A stretch of 64,000 nt of DNA, from assembly GCF_021049265.1 (NCBI RefSeq), contig NZ_CP088018.1:1612001-1676000 (forward strand). Direction: 5' to 3'. Within the stretch, counting starts at the first letter, position 1. The number at the start of each line of letters is the position of its first letter. The position numbers were made by a program, and so were the translations under genes. The stretch comes from Ruania suaedae (GTDB lineage Bacteria; Actinomycetota; Actinomycetes; Actinomycetales; Beutenbergiaceae). The notes below the pieces were generated by a model, which was given only the letters and a program-made list of their open reading frames with translations, searched no databases and was not told the origin of the DNA. Shown here one piece after another: positions 12,482 through 20,623 of this stretch.

Positions 12482-12508
12482 CTCGTCGTCCGCCCGGCCC
12501 AGGCGCGG

Positions 12509-12514
12509 TAGCGT
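12509..12514 (+). promoter_or_regulatory. Possible -10 box for lipoprotein pair
   Basis: TAGCGT lies between the pyk terminator and the first lipoprotein gene. It would start transcription near 12521, leaving a 30-base leader that contains AGGAG. No -35 is evident. Confidence 0.35.
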
Positions 12515-12550
12515 TCGCCCAGGACGAGTCCGCAGACAGGAGTGATGGCG

Positions 12551-13288
12551 GTGCGCATGGGGATCACGCGAGCAGTACCGGTGCTCGCTCTCGCTCTGGT
12601 CGCGGCGACGGGGTGCCAGCCCGATGGCGGCGGTGACGGCGCGGGTGGCAGCGACGGATCTGGTTCACCGGGCTCGTCGGGTTCGTCCTCGGACGGCTCC
12701 GGACCCGGTGGGCCGGCGACCATTCCGCCACAGCTGCTGGAGTGCGGTGACCCGTCGGCCGACAGCAAGGACGACGGCGGCAAGGACGGTACGGACGCGC
12801 AGAACCTGTTGCTCACCGACACGGACCTGACGCAGGCGACCTGGACCATGCCGGAGGGCTTCGAGGAGGCGTTCGGTTACGTGGAGGACAACCCGGTCGA
12901 GACCCTCGAGCAGATCTGGGTGGCTGAGCCGGCCGGCGACGCGGCCCCCTCCCTGAACGTGATCAACGTGGTCGTCTACAGCGGTCTCGACTGGGGAGCG
13001 CTCTCGCAGGAGTGCGCGCAGGTGCCGCTGTCGGCTGTCGAGGAACGCCTCGCGGGCTATCGTGAGCAGATCGACGCCGAACCGCTGACCGACGCCGAGA
13101 TGACCGAGGTGGCGGGTCTGCCCGCGATCACCCAACAGGTGGGCCTGTCCGACTACGACTACCTCGGGTACTGGCTCTTCTCACGATCGGATCTGGTGCA
13201 TGTGTACTGCCAGTGGACGGCGCCGGAGCACCGGTCCGTGATCGAGGACGGCTGCGCCGACCTCGTCGCCAGCGTGAGGCTCGGATGA
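12551..13288 (+). CDS. Predicted lipoprotein, first of a tandem paralogous pair
   Basis: No known function is recognised. The 245-residue product has a lipoprotein signal ending in VAATGC, a Gly/Ser linker of about 40 residues, and a compact extracytoplasmic domain. It shares with the next gene the blocks [31 protein letters not shown] and CQWT, and four cysteines beyond the lipid-anchored one (in LLECGD, QEC, CQW and GCADL). Four conserved cysteines outside the membrane suggest two disulfides. GTG at 12551 is eight bases from AGGAG; ATG at 12545 or 12557 are alternatives. Lgt, encoded at 3540, would lipidate it. Confidence 0.8.
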   Translation: MRMGITRAVPVLALALVAATGCQPDGGGDGAGGSDGSGSPGSSGSSSDGSGPGGPATIPPQLLECGDPSADSKDDGGKDGTDAQNLLLTDTDLTQATWTMPEGFEEAFGYVEDNPVETLEQIWVAEPAGDAAPSLNVINVVVYSGLDWGALSQECAQVPLSAVEERLAGYREQIDAEPLTDAEMTEVAGLPAITQQVGLSDYDYLGYWLFSRSDLVHVYCQWTAPEHRSVIEDGCADLVASVRLG

Positions 13289-14007
13289 GCGGCGGACGTG
13301 GCCGGCGCCTCGGGACGGCGCTCGTACTCGCCACGGTGCTGAGCGGATGCCAGGTGCTCGGCGGGGGCCCCGACGGGCCCGGACTGCCGACCGGGCCGGG
13401 TGGTACCGACAGCCCGACCGGCACCGACGGTACCGGCCAGGAGCCGCCGCGCACCATCCCGCCACAGTTGCTGGAGTGCGGCGATCCGCAGGCCCGTGAG
13501 AAGGGCGGCGACGGCGAACAGGTCGATCTCACCGAGATCGCGGTCGCGTCCGAGGCGACGTGGACGGTGCCGGCCGGCTACATGGACGCCGATGGCTACT
13601 ACGACGATCTGGCCTACGAGACGCAGACCTTCATGGTCACGCTCGTGCCGCAGGACCCCTCCTACGACACCCTCGACCTGCTCGGTGTTCTCGGCTACGA
13701 GGGCCTGGACTGGGGTGAGCTCGCGCGCGAGTGCGGCGAGGTGCCGGTGGAGGCGATGCTCGAGCGGGTGCAGCAGTACCAGGAGGCGCTCGGTTCACAG
13801 GCACTGGGTGAGGCCGAGCTCACCGAGGTCGCCGGGCTGCCTGCGGTCACGCAGGAGATGCGGATACCGCGCTACGACTTCCGTGGGTACTGGTTGTTCT
13901 CGCAGACCGAGCTGTTGTTCATCGGTTGCCAGTGGACCTCACCAGGGGCCCGGACGGAGATCATCCGGGCGTGCGAGGAGCTGGTCGCGGGCGTGCAGGT
14001 GGACTGA
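13285..14007 (+). CDS. Predicted lipoprotein, second of a tandem paralogous pair
   Basis: This 240-residue lipoprotein (lipobox VLSGC) is a paralogue of the preceding gene. After a Gly/Pro/Thr linker it repeats [44 protein letters not shown] and CQWT, with the same four cysteine positions. Its ATG overlaps the stop of the first gene by four bases (ATGA), so both are made from one message and may act together. The linker and the region around residues 70-110 have diverged most. Function is unknown; an envelope-anchored binding or structural role is the most that can be inferred. Confidence 0.82.
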   Translation: MSGGRGRRLGTALVLATVLSGCQVLGGGPDGPGLPTGPGGTDSPTGTDGTGQEPPRTIPPQLLECGDPQAREKGGDGEQVDLTEIAVASEATWTVPAGYMDADGYYDDLAYETQTFMVTLVPQDPSYDTLDLLGVLGYEGLDWGELARECGEVPVEAMLERVQQYQEALGSQALGEAELTEVAGLPAVTQEMRIPRYDFRGYWLFSQTELLFIGCQWTSPGARTEIIRACEELVAGVQVD

Positions 14008-14063
14008 GCCCGCAACCGCACGTGGCACAGTGGAGCGAGGTGCCGAGCGACGAAGGAGACGGT

Positions 14064-14633
14064 GTGGACGGATCGCAGCTCGTGGTCGGGGTGGACATCG
14101 ACGACGTCCTCTACGACTGGTCGGGACAGGCCCATCAGCTCACCGTGCAGGCAGGACTGGCGGGGAGCGTGCAGGCGGTCACCTCCTGGGCGCCGCACCA
14201 GGAGTACGGATGCACCGCGGAGCAGTGGTGGAGCGTGATCGAGGGCTGTATCCACGACGGCCGGCTGTTCGGGGCACCGCCCATCGACGGAGCGCTCGAG
14301 GCCCTGGATCGCCTGCGCAGTGCCGGCCACCACATCCATCTCGTCACGGCCCGCGGCAGCGGCGGCTTCAGCCCCTACGAGGCGGCGGTCCAGGAGCAGA
14401 CCCACGCGTGGGTGAGCCGACACGGCGTGCCGCACGACGAGTTGACCTTCACCGCCGACAAGGCGCTCGTCCGCACGGACTACTTCGTCGACGACAGCGC
14501 CGAGAACGTGGTGGCCATCCGCCGCACGGGATCACGCGTGTACCTGATGGACCGGCCCTGGAACGCCCACCTGGACCACCCGGACCGCGTGCAGCACGTG
14601 CGGGAGTTCGCTGCGGCCGTCCTCGCGGGATGA
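14064..14633 (+). CDS. 5' nucleotidase, NT5C-type HAD family
   Basis: The 189-residue protein opens with [13 protein letters not shown], the DxDxV/T nucleophile motif of HAD phosphatases in the form seen in the small NT5C (deoxy)ribonucleotidase family. HLVTARG in the middle is motif II-like, and [11 protein letters not shown] near residue 140 is the acidic metal-binding motif. It probably dephosphorylates a nucleotide or related phosphate. The GTG at 14064 follows AAGGAG by five bases; the frame is open further upstream but enters the lipoprotein gene. The stop overlaps the arginine deiminase start by four bases, linking the two genes. Confidence 0.75.
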   Translation: MDGSQLVVGVDIDDVLYDWSGQAHQLTVQAGLAGSVQAVTSWAPHQEYGCTAEQWWSVIEGCIHDGRLFGAPPIDGALEALDRLRSAGHHIHLVTARGSGGFSPYEAAVQEQTHAWVSRHGVPHDELTFTADKALVRTDYFVDDSAENVVAIRRTGSRVYLMDRPWNAHLDHPDRVQHVREFAAAVLAG

Positions 14634-15874
14634 GCATCGCCCACGGGGTGCACTCCGAGGTCGGCAGGCTGCGCAAGGTCCTCGTCTGCGCACCGGGGCG
14701 TGCGCACGAACGACTGACGCCCTCGACGGCCGATGACCTGCTCTTCGACGATGTGATGTGGGTGCAGGCGGCCCAGCGCGATCACGCCGACTTCGTCGAG
14801 CAGCTGAGCGACCGGGGTGTGGAGGTGGTCGAGCTGCGCCGCCTGCTGGGCGAGACGTTGCAGATCCCCTCGGCCCGGGAGTGGCTGCTCGAGCGCACGA
14901 TCGTCCCCAATCGCGTGGGTCTGGGCCTGGTCGCCGACACCCGCGCGTATCTGGCCACCGTCCCCGCCGGTGTGCTCGCCGACCATGTCATCGGCGGCCT
15001 GGCCACAGCGGATCTGCCGGCCGAGTTCCGCCCTCACTATGTCGCGCTGGCCGAGGTGAACGGCTCACCGCGCTCGGAGTACCTGCTGCCGCCACTGCCG
15101 AACATGCTCTACACGCGCGACACCACCAGCTGGCTGTACGGAGGCCTCACGCTGAACCCGCTGTCCTGGGGTGCCCGGCGCGAGGAGACGCTGCTGATGA
15201 AGGCGATCTACACCTTCCATCCGGACTATCGCGGGAGCCGGCGGTGGTGGGGCGACCCGGAACTGGACTGGGGGCAGGCCACGCTCGAGGGTGGGGACGT
15301 GATGCCGGTCGGTGACGGTGTCGTGCTGCTCGGGATGGGCGAGCGCACGTCCCGGCAGGCGATCACCCAGCTCGCCGCCGTGCTGTTCGAGGCCGGGGCG
15401 GCGCGCCAGGTCGTCGTGGCCGGGATGCCGAAGCTGCGGTCGGCGATGCATCTGGACACCGTCTTCACCTTCGCCGACCGCGACGTCGTGACGGTCTACC
15501 CGGCCATCGTCGACGGTATCCGGACGTTCACCCTGCATCCCAGCGACCGTCCGCCCGGCCTCGAGGTGGTGGACGAGGGGATCGGGACGTTCACCGAGGT
15601 CGTGGCGCGGGCGATGGGCCTGCCGCGGCTGCGCACCATCGAGACCGGCGGCGACTCCTACGCGTCCGAGCGTCAGCAGTGGGACAGCGCCAACAATGCG
15701 GTGGCCGTGGAGCCGGGTGTGGTCTTCACCTACGACCGCAACACGGTGACGAACTCGCTCCTGCGCGAGGCGGGGATCGAGGTGCTGGAGATCCGTGGCG
15801 GCGAGCTGGGGCGCGGCCGTGGGGGAGGTCACTGCATGACCTGCCCGCTCATCCGTGACCCGGTCCGGGACTGA
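14630..15874 (+). CDS. arcA: Arginine deiminase
   Basis: The enzyme hydrolyses arginine to citrulline and ammonia. The 414-residue length fits. Family motifs appear in order: [20 protein letters not shown] with catalytic acid region, MHLDTVFTF with the active-site His/Asp, and C-terminal [10 protein letters not shown] carrying the nucleophile Cys402. No ornithine carbamoyltransferase, carbamate kinase or antiporter gene is adjacent, so ammonia release or acid tolerance rather than a local ADI operon is suggested. The ATG overlaps the nucleotidase stop (ATGA). Confidence 0.95.
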   Translation: MSIAHGVHSEVGRLRKVLVCAPGRAHERLTPSTADDLLFDDVMWVQAAQRDHADFVEQLSDRGVEVVELRRLLGETLQIPSAREWLLERTIVPNRVGLGLVADTRAYLATVPAGVLADHVIGGLATADLPAEFRPHYVALAEVNGSPRSEYLLPPLPNMLYTRDTTSWLYGGLTLNPLSWGARREETLLMKAIYTFHPDYRGSRRWWGDPELDWGQATLEGGDVMPVGDGVVLLGMGERTSRQAITQLAAVLFEAGAARQVVVAGMPKLRSAMHLDTVFTFADRDVVTVYPAIVDGIRTFTLHPSDRPPGLEVVDEGIGTFTEVVARAMGLPRLRTIETGGDSYASERQQWDSANNAVAVEPGVVFTYDRNTVTNSLLREAGIEVLEIRGGELGRGRGGGHCMTCPLIRDPVRD

Positions 15875-15943
15875 GGTGGCGGTGCACGGGCGTGCCCGTG
15901 GATCGCGCTACCATGGCTGGTCGCGGCCCGGGCACGGGCCGGC

Positions 15944-16027
15944 GCCCCGTTGGCGGAATAGGCAGACGCGGTCGGCTCAAACCCGGCTGCCCTCACGGGC
16001 GTCCCGGTTCGAGTCCGGGACGGGGCA
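15944..16027 (+). tRNA. tRNA-Leu (anticodon CAA)
   Basis: An 84-base class II tRNA folds cleanly. The acceptor stem is GCCCCGT/ACGGGGC with discriminator A. The anticodon stem GTCGG/CCGGC encloses CTCAAAC with CAA at 15978-15980. A long variable arm has a GCCC/GGGC stem, and the T arm is CCCGG-TTCGAGT-CCGGG. CCA is not encoded. It reads UUG, a rare leucine codon in such a GC-rich genome. A TACCAT box at 15909-15914 could be its -10. Confidence 0.95.
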
Positions 16028-16066
16028 CGAGGAATGCAGGTGCATCGGCGTCCTGTCCACGCGCGT

Positions 16067-16072
16067 TAGGAT
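16067..16072 (+). promoter_or_regulatory. -10 box of leaderless pdtaR transcript
   Basis: TAGGAT ends six bases before the GTG of the ANTAR regulator and no ribosome binding site precedes it, predicting a leaderless mRNA. No clear -35 was found. Confidence 0.55.
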
Positions 16073-16078
16073 CGCCTC

Positions 16079-16756
16079 GTGAGCACGGACGAGACCACCG
16101 GCGGGACGCCGGAGACGCCTGACAGCCTGCTGGACCTCGATATGCCCGAGGCCGCACCCGAGGAGAAGCCCGAGCACGGCCGGGCCCGCCGGGCCGTGGT
16201 GGCCGAGGACGAGGCGCTCATCCGCCTCGACGTCGTCGAGACCCTGGCCGAGGCCGGGTATGACGTCGTGGGGGAGGCCGGGGACGGCGAGACCGCGATC
16301 CGGCTCGCCACCGAGCTCAAGCCCGACGTGGTCGTCATGGACGTGAAGATGCCCGTGCTCGACGGCATCTCGGCGGCCGAGAAGATCACGAAGGAGCGAA
16401 TCGCCCCGGTCGTGCTCCTCACCGCCTTCTCCCAGACCGAGCTCGTCGAGCGTGCCAGGGACGCCGGTGCGATGGCCTACGTCGTCAAGCCCTTCACCCC
16501 GGGCGACCTGCTCCCGGCCCTGGAGATCGCGATCTCGCGGCACCAGGAGATCTCCGCGCTGGAGTCGGAGGTGGCCGACCTGACCGACCGGTTCGAGACC
16601 CGCAAGCGGGTGGATCGGGCCAAGGGACTGCTGATGACGAAGATGGGTCTGTCCGAGCCGGAGGCGTTCCGATGGATCCAGAAGACCTCGATGGACCGGC
16701 GCCTGACGATGCGCGAGGTCGCCGACGCCGTGATCGATCAGGTCGGCGCCAAGTAA
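16079..16756 (+). CDS. pdtaR: ANTAR-domain response regulator
   Basis: The 225-residue protein has an N-terminal receiver domain: acidic pocket VAEDEALIRLD, phospho-acceptor Asp in DVVVMDVKMPVLDG, Thr in LLTAFS and Lys in VVKPF. A short coiled linker leads to a C-terminal ANTAR domain (RVDRAKGLLMTKMGLSEPEA, then WIQKTSMDRRLTMREVADAVI). ANTAR domains bind paired RNA hairpins and antiterminate transcription. The position between pyk and polA matches M. tuberculosis PdtaR (Rv1626). Its sensor kinase, normally PdtaS, is not in this window. About 35 charged residues precede the receiver domain. Confidence 0.93.
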   Translation: MSTDETTGGTPETPDSLLDLDMPEAAPEEKPEHGRARRAVVAEDEALIRLDVVETLAEAGYDVVGEAGDGETAIRLATELKPDVVVMDVKMPVLDGISAAEKITKERIAPVVLLTAFSQTELVERARDAGAMAYVVKPFTPGDLLPALEIAISRHQEISALESEVADLTDRFETRKRVDRAKGLLMTKMGLSEPEAFRWIQKTSMDRRLTMREVADAVIDQVGAK

Positions 16757-16760
16757 GGTC

Positions 16761-16766
16761 TACGCT
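16761..16766 (+). promoter_or_regulatory. Possible -10 box for acetyltransferase gene
   Basis: TACGCT lies just after the pdtaR stop and would start transcription near 16773, in a small hairpin (CCACGTC 16771-16777 with GACGTGG 16781-16787). No -35 is visible. Confidence 0.3.
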
Positions 16767-16846
16767 GGGCCCACGTCGGTGACGTGGCAGTCACGGCTCA
16801 TGCGGATGTGAGCGAGACCTCAGACCGTGGGAGGAGGGTGATGACG

Positions 16847-17551
16847 GTGAGTTTCGCGACCGTGCGTGCCCGCCTCGCGGCGGTCGAGGACCTGCCGTCG
16901 GTCCTGCCCGTGCTGCGGTCGGCCCGGGAGGACTCCCCGCTCGGCCCGCAGTTCGTCGCGCCCGAGGTGGCCGGCCTCGACAGCCACCTCGCGGCCTGGT
17001 TCGAGATGCCGGAGAGCCGGCTGGTGCTCGCCGAGTCCGACGGCGTCACGGTCGGGGTGGCGCTCATGCAGTGCCTGCCGCCGGGACTGCTGTGTGACGT
17101 CGCCTACGCGCGCATCGAGGCCGTCTACGTCGATGCCGCGCACCGGCGTCGCGGGGTCGGGCGGGCGCTCCTGCACCAGGGGGCGATCGAGGCGGCCCGG
17201 TGCGGGGCGGAGCGGATCGTCACCTCACCGCTGACCGGTGCGCGCAGTGAGCAGCGATTCCTGGCCGGACTGGGTTTCCTGCCCGCGGGAGCGCGGCGCG
17301 TGGCCGAGACCGCCTCGCTGCTGCGGCGGATCGATCCGGCGGCCACACCTGTGCGCGCCCGGCGCCCGCGTGGCCTGGAGGAACTGATCGCGCGCCGTCG
17401 GCGTAGCCGGGGGCTCCCCGAGACACCGGCCCGCGGGGTGGACCTGGGCGCCCTGGTCGAGCGGTCTCAGGCCGAGTCCAGGAGCAGGCAGGTCAGCCGC
17501 GCGGTGCAGACCCGCCGGCCGGACTCCTCCTCGAGCACCGCGATCTCGTAG
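16847..17551 (+). CDS. GNAT family N-acetyltransferase
   Basis: The 234-residue protein has one GNAT fold. The acetyl-CoA-binding motif A is visible as RIEAVYVDAAHRRRGVGRALL (pyrophosphate loop RRRGVG) near residues 85-105, followed by FLAGLGFLP. The substrate cannot be predicted. The C-terminal 60 residues are Arg/Ser rich and probably disordered. GAGGAGGG at 16831 is best placed for the GTG at 16847; ATG 16841 is an alternative. The 3' end runs 85 bases into the convergent thioesterase gene, an unusually long tail-to-tail overlap. Confidence 0.75.
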   Translation: MSFATVRARLAAVEDLPSVLPVLRSAREDSPLGPQFVAPEVAGLDSHLAAWFEMPESRLVLAESDGVTVGVALMQCLPPGLLCDVAYARIEAVYVDAAHRRRGVGRALLHQGAIEAARCGAERIVTSPLTGARSEQRFLAGLGFLPAGARRVAETASLLRRIDPAATPVRARRPRGLEELIARRRRSRGLPETPARGVDLGALVERSQAESRSRQVSRAVQTRRPDSSSSTAIS

Positions 17552-17898
17552 GCCGCGGTGGTCCGCCCGAGGTGGATCGCCCGTGCCTCACCGCGCACCC
17601 ATCCCTGCCGGACGCCGCGGTGATGCGTCGCGTTGAGATCGAGGCCGACGGCGGACCGGCCCGGGCCGGCATGCAGCATCGCCGCGATCGAGGCGAGCGT
17701 CTCCGCCAGGGCGGCCGAGGCTCCGCCGTGCAGCAGACCCGCCGGCTGGGTGTTGCCCTCGACCGGCATGCGGCCGGTGGTGCGTTCGGGGCCCTGGTCG
17801 AGCAGTTCGATGCCCAGGCGCTCGATCAGGGTGCCGGTCAGGGTGATCGCCGGGCCGTTCCCGCTCGATCCGGGACGGGTGCCCGCAGTGTCGGTCAT
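17467..17898 (-). CDS. PaaI family hotdog thioesterase
   Basis: The 143-residue protein is a single hotdog domain of the PaaI/YbgC-related type that hydrolyses acyl- or aryl-CoA thioesters. The signature LLHGGASAALAETLAS, with the catalytic acid in the central helix, lies near residues 54-69, and NATHHRGV is the second strand region. The ATG at 17898 is chosen because the longer frame to 17952 would overlap polA. It is convergent with the acetyltransferase gene (85-base overlap) and divergent from polA across only 19 bases. Confidence 0.85.
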   Translation of the reverse strand: MTDTAGTRPGSSGNGPAITLTGTLIERLGIELLDQGPERTTGRMPVEGNTQPAGLLHGGASAALAETLASIAAMLHAGPGRSAVGLDLNATHHRGVRQGWVRGEARAIHLGRTTAAYEIAVLEEESGRRVCTARLTCLLLDSA

Positions 17899-17904
17899 GC
17901 GTCC

Positions 17905-17910
17905 TAGGCT
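17905..17910 (+). promoter_or_regulatory. -10 box of leaderless polA transcript
   Basis: TAGGCT ends seven bases before the polA GTG at 17918, predicting a leaderless mRNA. The box lies inside the 19-base gap to the divergent thioesterase start. Confidence 0.55.
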
Positions 17911-17917
17911 GTCAGGT

Positions 17918-20599
17918 GTGAGTGACACTGCGCGACCCCGCCTCCTGCTCATCGACGGACACTCGATGGCCTACCGTGCCTTCTTCGCCCTTCCGGCGGA
18001 GAACTTCTCCACCTCCACGGGCCAGACCACGAATGCCGTGTACGGCTTCACCTCGATGCTGATCAACCTGCTGCGGGACGAAGACCCCACGCACGTGGCC
18101 GTGGCCTTCGACGTCTCCAGCCAGACGTTCCGCAAGGAGACCTACGCCGAGTACAAGGGCACGCGGGAGGAGACCCCGCAGGAGTTCCGTGGGCAGATTC
18201 CGCTCATCGAGGAGGTGCTCGCGGCGCTGGACGTGACCACGCTGGGTCGCGAGGGCTTCGAGGCGGACGACATCCTCGCCACGCTGGCGACGCAGGCCTC
18301 CGCCGCCGGCTACGAGGTGCTGATCTGTTCCGGCGACCGGGACACCTATCAGCTCGTCAACCCTGGCGTCACCGTGCTCTACCCCCGCAAGGGCGTCTCG
18401 GATCTGGTGCGCATGACGCCCACGGCCGTGGAGGAGAAGTACGGTGTCCGGCCCGACCAGTACAGCGATCTCGCGGCGCTGGTGGGGGAGAGCAGCGACA
18501 ACCTGCCCGGCGTGCCGGGCGTGGGTCCGAAGACGGCCGCGAAGTGGATCCTCGCCCACGGCGGTCTCGAGGGGATCGTCGCCCAGGCGCCGGCCCTGAC
18601 GGGCAAAGCCGGCCAGTCGCTGCGCGACCACCTCGACCAGGTGCTGCTCAACCGTCAGCTGAACGAGCTCCTGCGGGACATGGAGCTGCCGGTCGGTCCG
18701 GACGATCTCGCCCGCCGGCCGTTCGAGCGCGAGCGGGTGCACCAGGTCTTCGACGCGCTCGAGTTCCGGGTACTACGGGACCGGCTGTTCGAGATGGACC
18801 CGCAGGACACCGAGTCCGCCACCGCGGCGGCCTTCGATCTCTCGATCACGCCCCTGCAACCGGGTGCGCTCGGCGACTGGCTGGACGAGCGCCGCGGTGA
18901 TCGACTGGGCGTGGACGTACGGGGCAGCGTGAGTGAGGGCTCCGGTGACGCCTGGGGGATGGCGATCGCGGCGCCCGGCGGCGATGTGCTGACCCTGGAC
19001 CTCACCGACCTCGCGCCCCAGGACGAGGTCGCGCTGGCCTCCTGGCTCACGGACGAGGCCAGCGAGAAGGTCCTGCACGACGCCAAGACCGCCTGGCACG
19101 CGTTGGACGGACGCGGTCTCGCGCTGGCCGGCGTCACCTTCGACACGGCGACCGCCGCGTACCTGTGCCACCCCGACCAGCGCTCGTACGCCCTGTCCGA
19201 CCTCACCCTGCGCTTCCTCGGACGCGAGCTCAAGGCCGGGGACGAGGCCGAGGGGTCGGGGCAGCAGATGCTGATCCTGGACGGCCCCGACGAAGCCGAG
19301 CTCTCCGCCGTCCGGGCGGCCGCCGCGGCCGAGCTGGCGCAGGTGCTGACCGAGCAGCTCCAGGAGCGCGCGTCGGTGGCCCTCCTGAGCGATCTCGAGC
19401 TTCCCGTCGCCGGCGTCCTGGCGGGCATGGAGAAGGTGGGGATCGCCGCGGACGAGCCGTACCTGCGCGACCTCGAGCGGCAGTTCGACGAGCACGTGCG
19501 GGCAGCGGCGGCCCAGGCCTACGAGGTGATCGGGCGGGAGGTGAACCTCAGCTCGCCCAAGCAGCTGCAGGAGGTGCTCTTCACCGAGCTGGAGATGCCG
19601 AAGACCCGCAAGACGAAGACGGGCTACACCACCGACGCCGAGGCGCTCGCCGACCTCTACACCAAGACCGAGCACCCCTTCCTGGAGCATCTGCTCACCC
19701 ACCGCGACCAGATCAGGCTGCGTCAGACGGTCGAGGGCCTGCTGCGGACCGTGGCCGCGGACGGGCGGATCCACACCACGTACTCCCAGACGATCGCGGC
19801 CACGGGGCGCCTGTCCTCCTCCGACCCCAACCTGCAGAACATCCCGATCCGCACCGAGGAAGGGCACCGCATCCGGGCCGCCTTCGTGGTCGGCGGTGGG
19901 TACGAGTCGCTCCTGACGGCCGACTACTCCCAGATCGAGATGCGGATCATGGCCCACCTCTCCGAGGACGCGGGCCTGATCGAGGCATTCCGCTCGGGGG
20001 AGGACCTGCACTCCTTCGTGGGTTCGCGCGTCTTCGACGTGGAGCCGGCCCAGGTCACCGCGACCATGCGCTCGAAGATCAAGGCGATGTCCTACGGCCT
20101 GGCCTACGGGCTGAGCGCCTTCGGCCTCTCCCGGCAGCTGACGATCCCCACCGCGGAGGCCAAGGAACTGATGGAGGAGTACTTCCAGCGGTTCGGCGGC
20201 GTCCGCGACTACCTGGGCTCCGTGGTCGACCAGGCGCGGGTGCAGGGATACACCCAGACCATCCTCGGGCGCCGGCGCTACCTGCCCGACCTGACCAGTG
20301 ACAACCGTCAGCGGCGCGAGATGGCCGAGCGGATGGCGTTGAACGCTCCGATCCAGGGCAGCGCCGCCGACCTCATCAAGGTCGCCATGATCGGGGTGCA
20401 ACGCCAGTTCTCCGAGCGGCGGCTGCGATCGCGGATGCTGCTGCAGGTCCACGACGAGCTCGTCGTCGAGGTGGCCCCGGGGGAGGCGGCCGAGGCCGAG
20501 AGCATCCTGCGCGAGCAGATGGCTGCGGCCGCGGACCTGACCGTCCCCCTGGAGGTCAGCGTCGGGACCGGCGCGAACTGGCGCGACGCCGGCCACTGA
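17918..20599 (+). CDS. polA: DNA polymerase I
   Basis: The 893-residue enzyme fills gaps in excision repair and removes Okazaki primers. The N-terminal 5'-3' exonuclease domain (LLLIDGHSMAYRAF, EGFEADDILATLA, GVPGVGPKTAAKW) covers about residues 1-300. The middle domain aligns with the 3'-5' exonuclease but its first motif reads LGVDVRG, without the expected Asp-x-Glu pair, so proofreading is probably lost, as in other actinobacterial PolA. Polymerase motifs are TADYSQIEMRIMAHL (A), RSKIKAMSYGLAYGLS (B) and QVHDELVVEV (C). GTG at 17918 fits the leaderless promoter. Confidence 0.97.
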   Translation: MSDTARPRLLLIDGHSMAYRAFFALPAENFSTSTGQTTNAVYGFTSMLINLLRDEDPTHVAVAFDVSSQTFRKETYAEYKGTREETPQEFRGQIPLIEEVLAALDVTTLGREGFEADDILATLATQASAAGYEVLICSGDRDTYQLVNPGVTVLYPRKGVSDLVRMTPTAVEEKYGVRPDQYSDLAALVGESSDNLPGVPGVGPKTAAKWILAHGGLEGIVAQAPALTGKAGQSLRDHLDQVLLNRQLNELLRDMELPVGPDDLARRPFERERVHQVFDALEFRVLRDRLFEMDPQDTESATAAAFDLSITPLQPGALGDWLDERRGDRLGVDVRGSVSEGSGDAWGMAIAAPGGDVLTLDLTDLAPQDEVALASWLTDEASEKVLHDAKTAWHALDGRGLALAGVTFDTATAAYLCHPDQRSYALSDLTLRFLGRELKAGDEAEGSGQQMLILDGPDEAELSAVRAAAAAELAQVLTEQLQERASVALLSDLELPVAGVLAGMEKVGIAADEPYLRDLERQFDEHVRAAAAQAYEVIGREVNLSSPKQLQEVLFTELEMPKTRKTKTGYTTDAEALADLYTKTEHPFLEHLLTHRDQIRLRQTVEGLLRTVAADGRIHTTYSQTIAATGRLSSSDPNLQNIPIRTEEGHRIRAAFVVGGGYESLLTADYSQIEMRIMAHLSEDAGLIEAFRSGEDLHSFVGSRVFDVEPAQVTATMRSKIKAMSYGLAYGLSAFGLSRQLTIPTAEAKELMEEYFQRFGGVRDYLGSVVDQARVQGYTQTILGRRRYLPDLTSDNRQRREMAERMALNAPIQGSAADLIKVAMIGVQRQFSERRLRSRMLLQVHDELVVEVAPGEAAEAESILREQMAAAADLTVPLEVSVGTGANWRDAGH

Positions 20600-20623
20600 G
20601 CCTCACGCTGTGCCTGATCCTGG

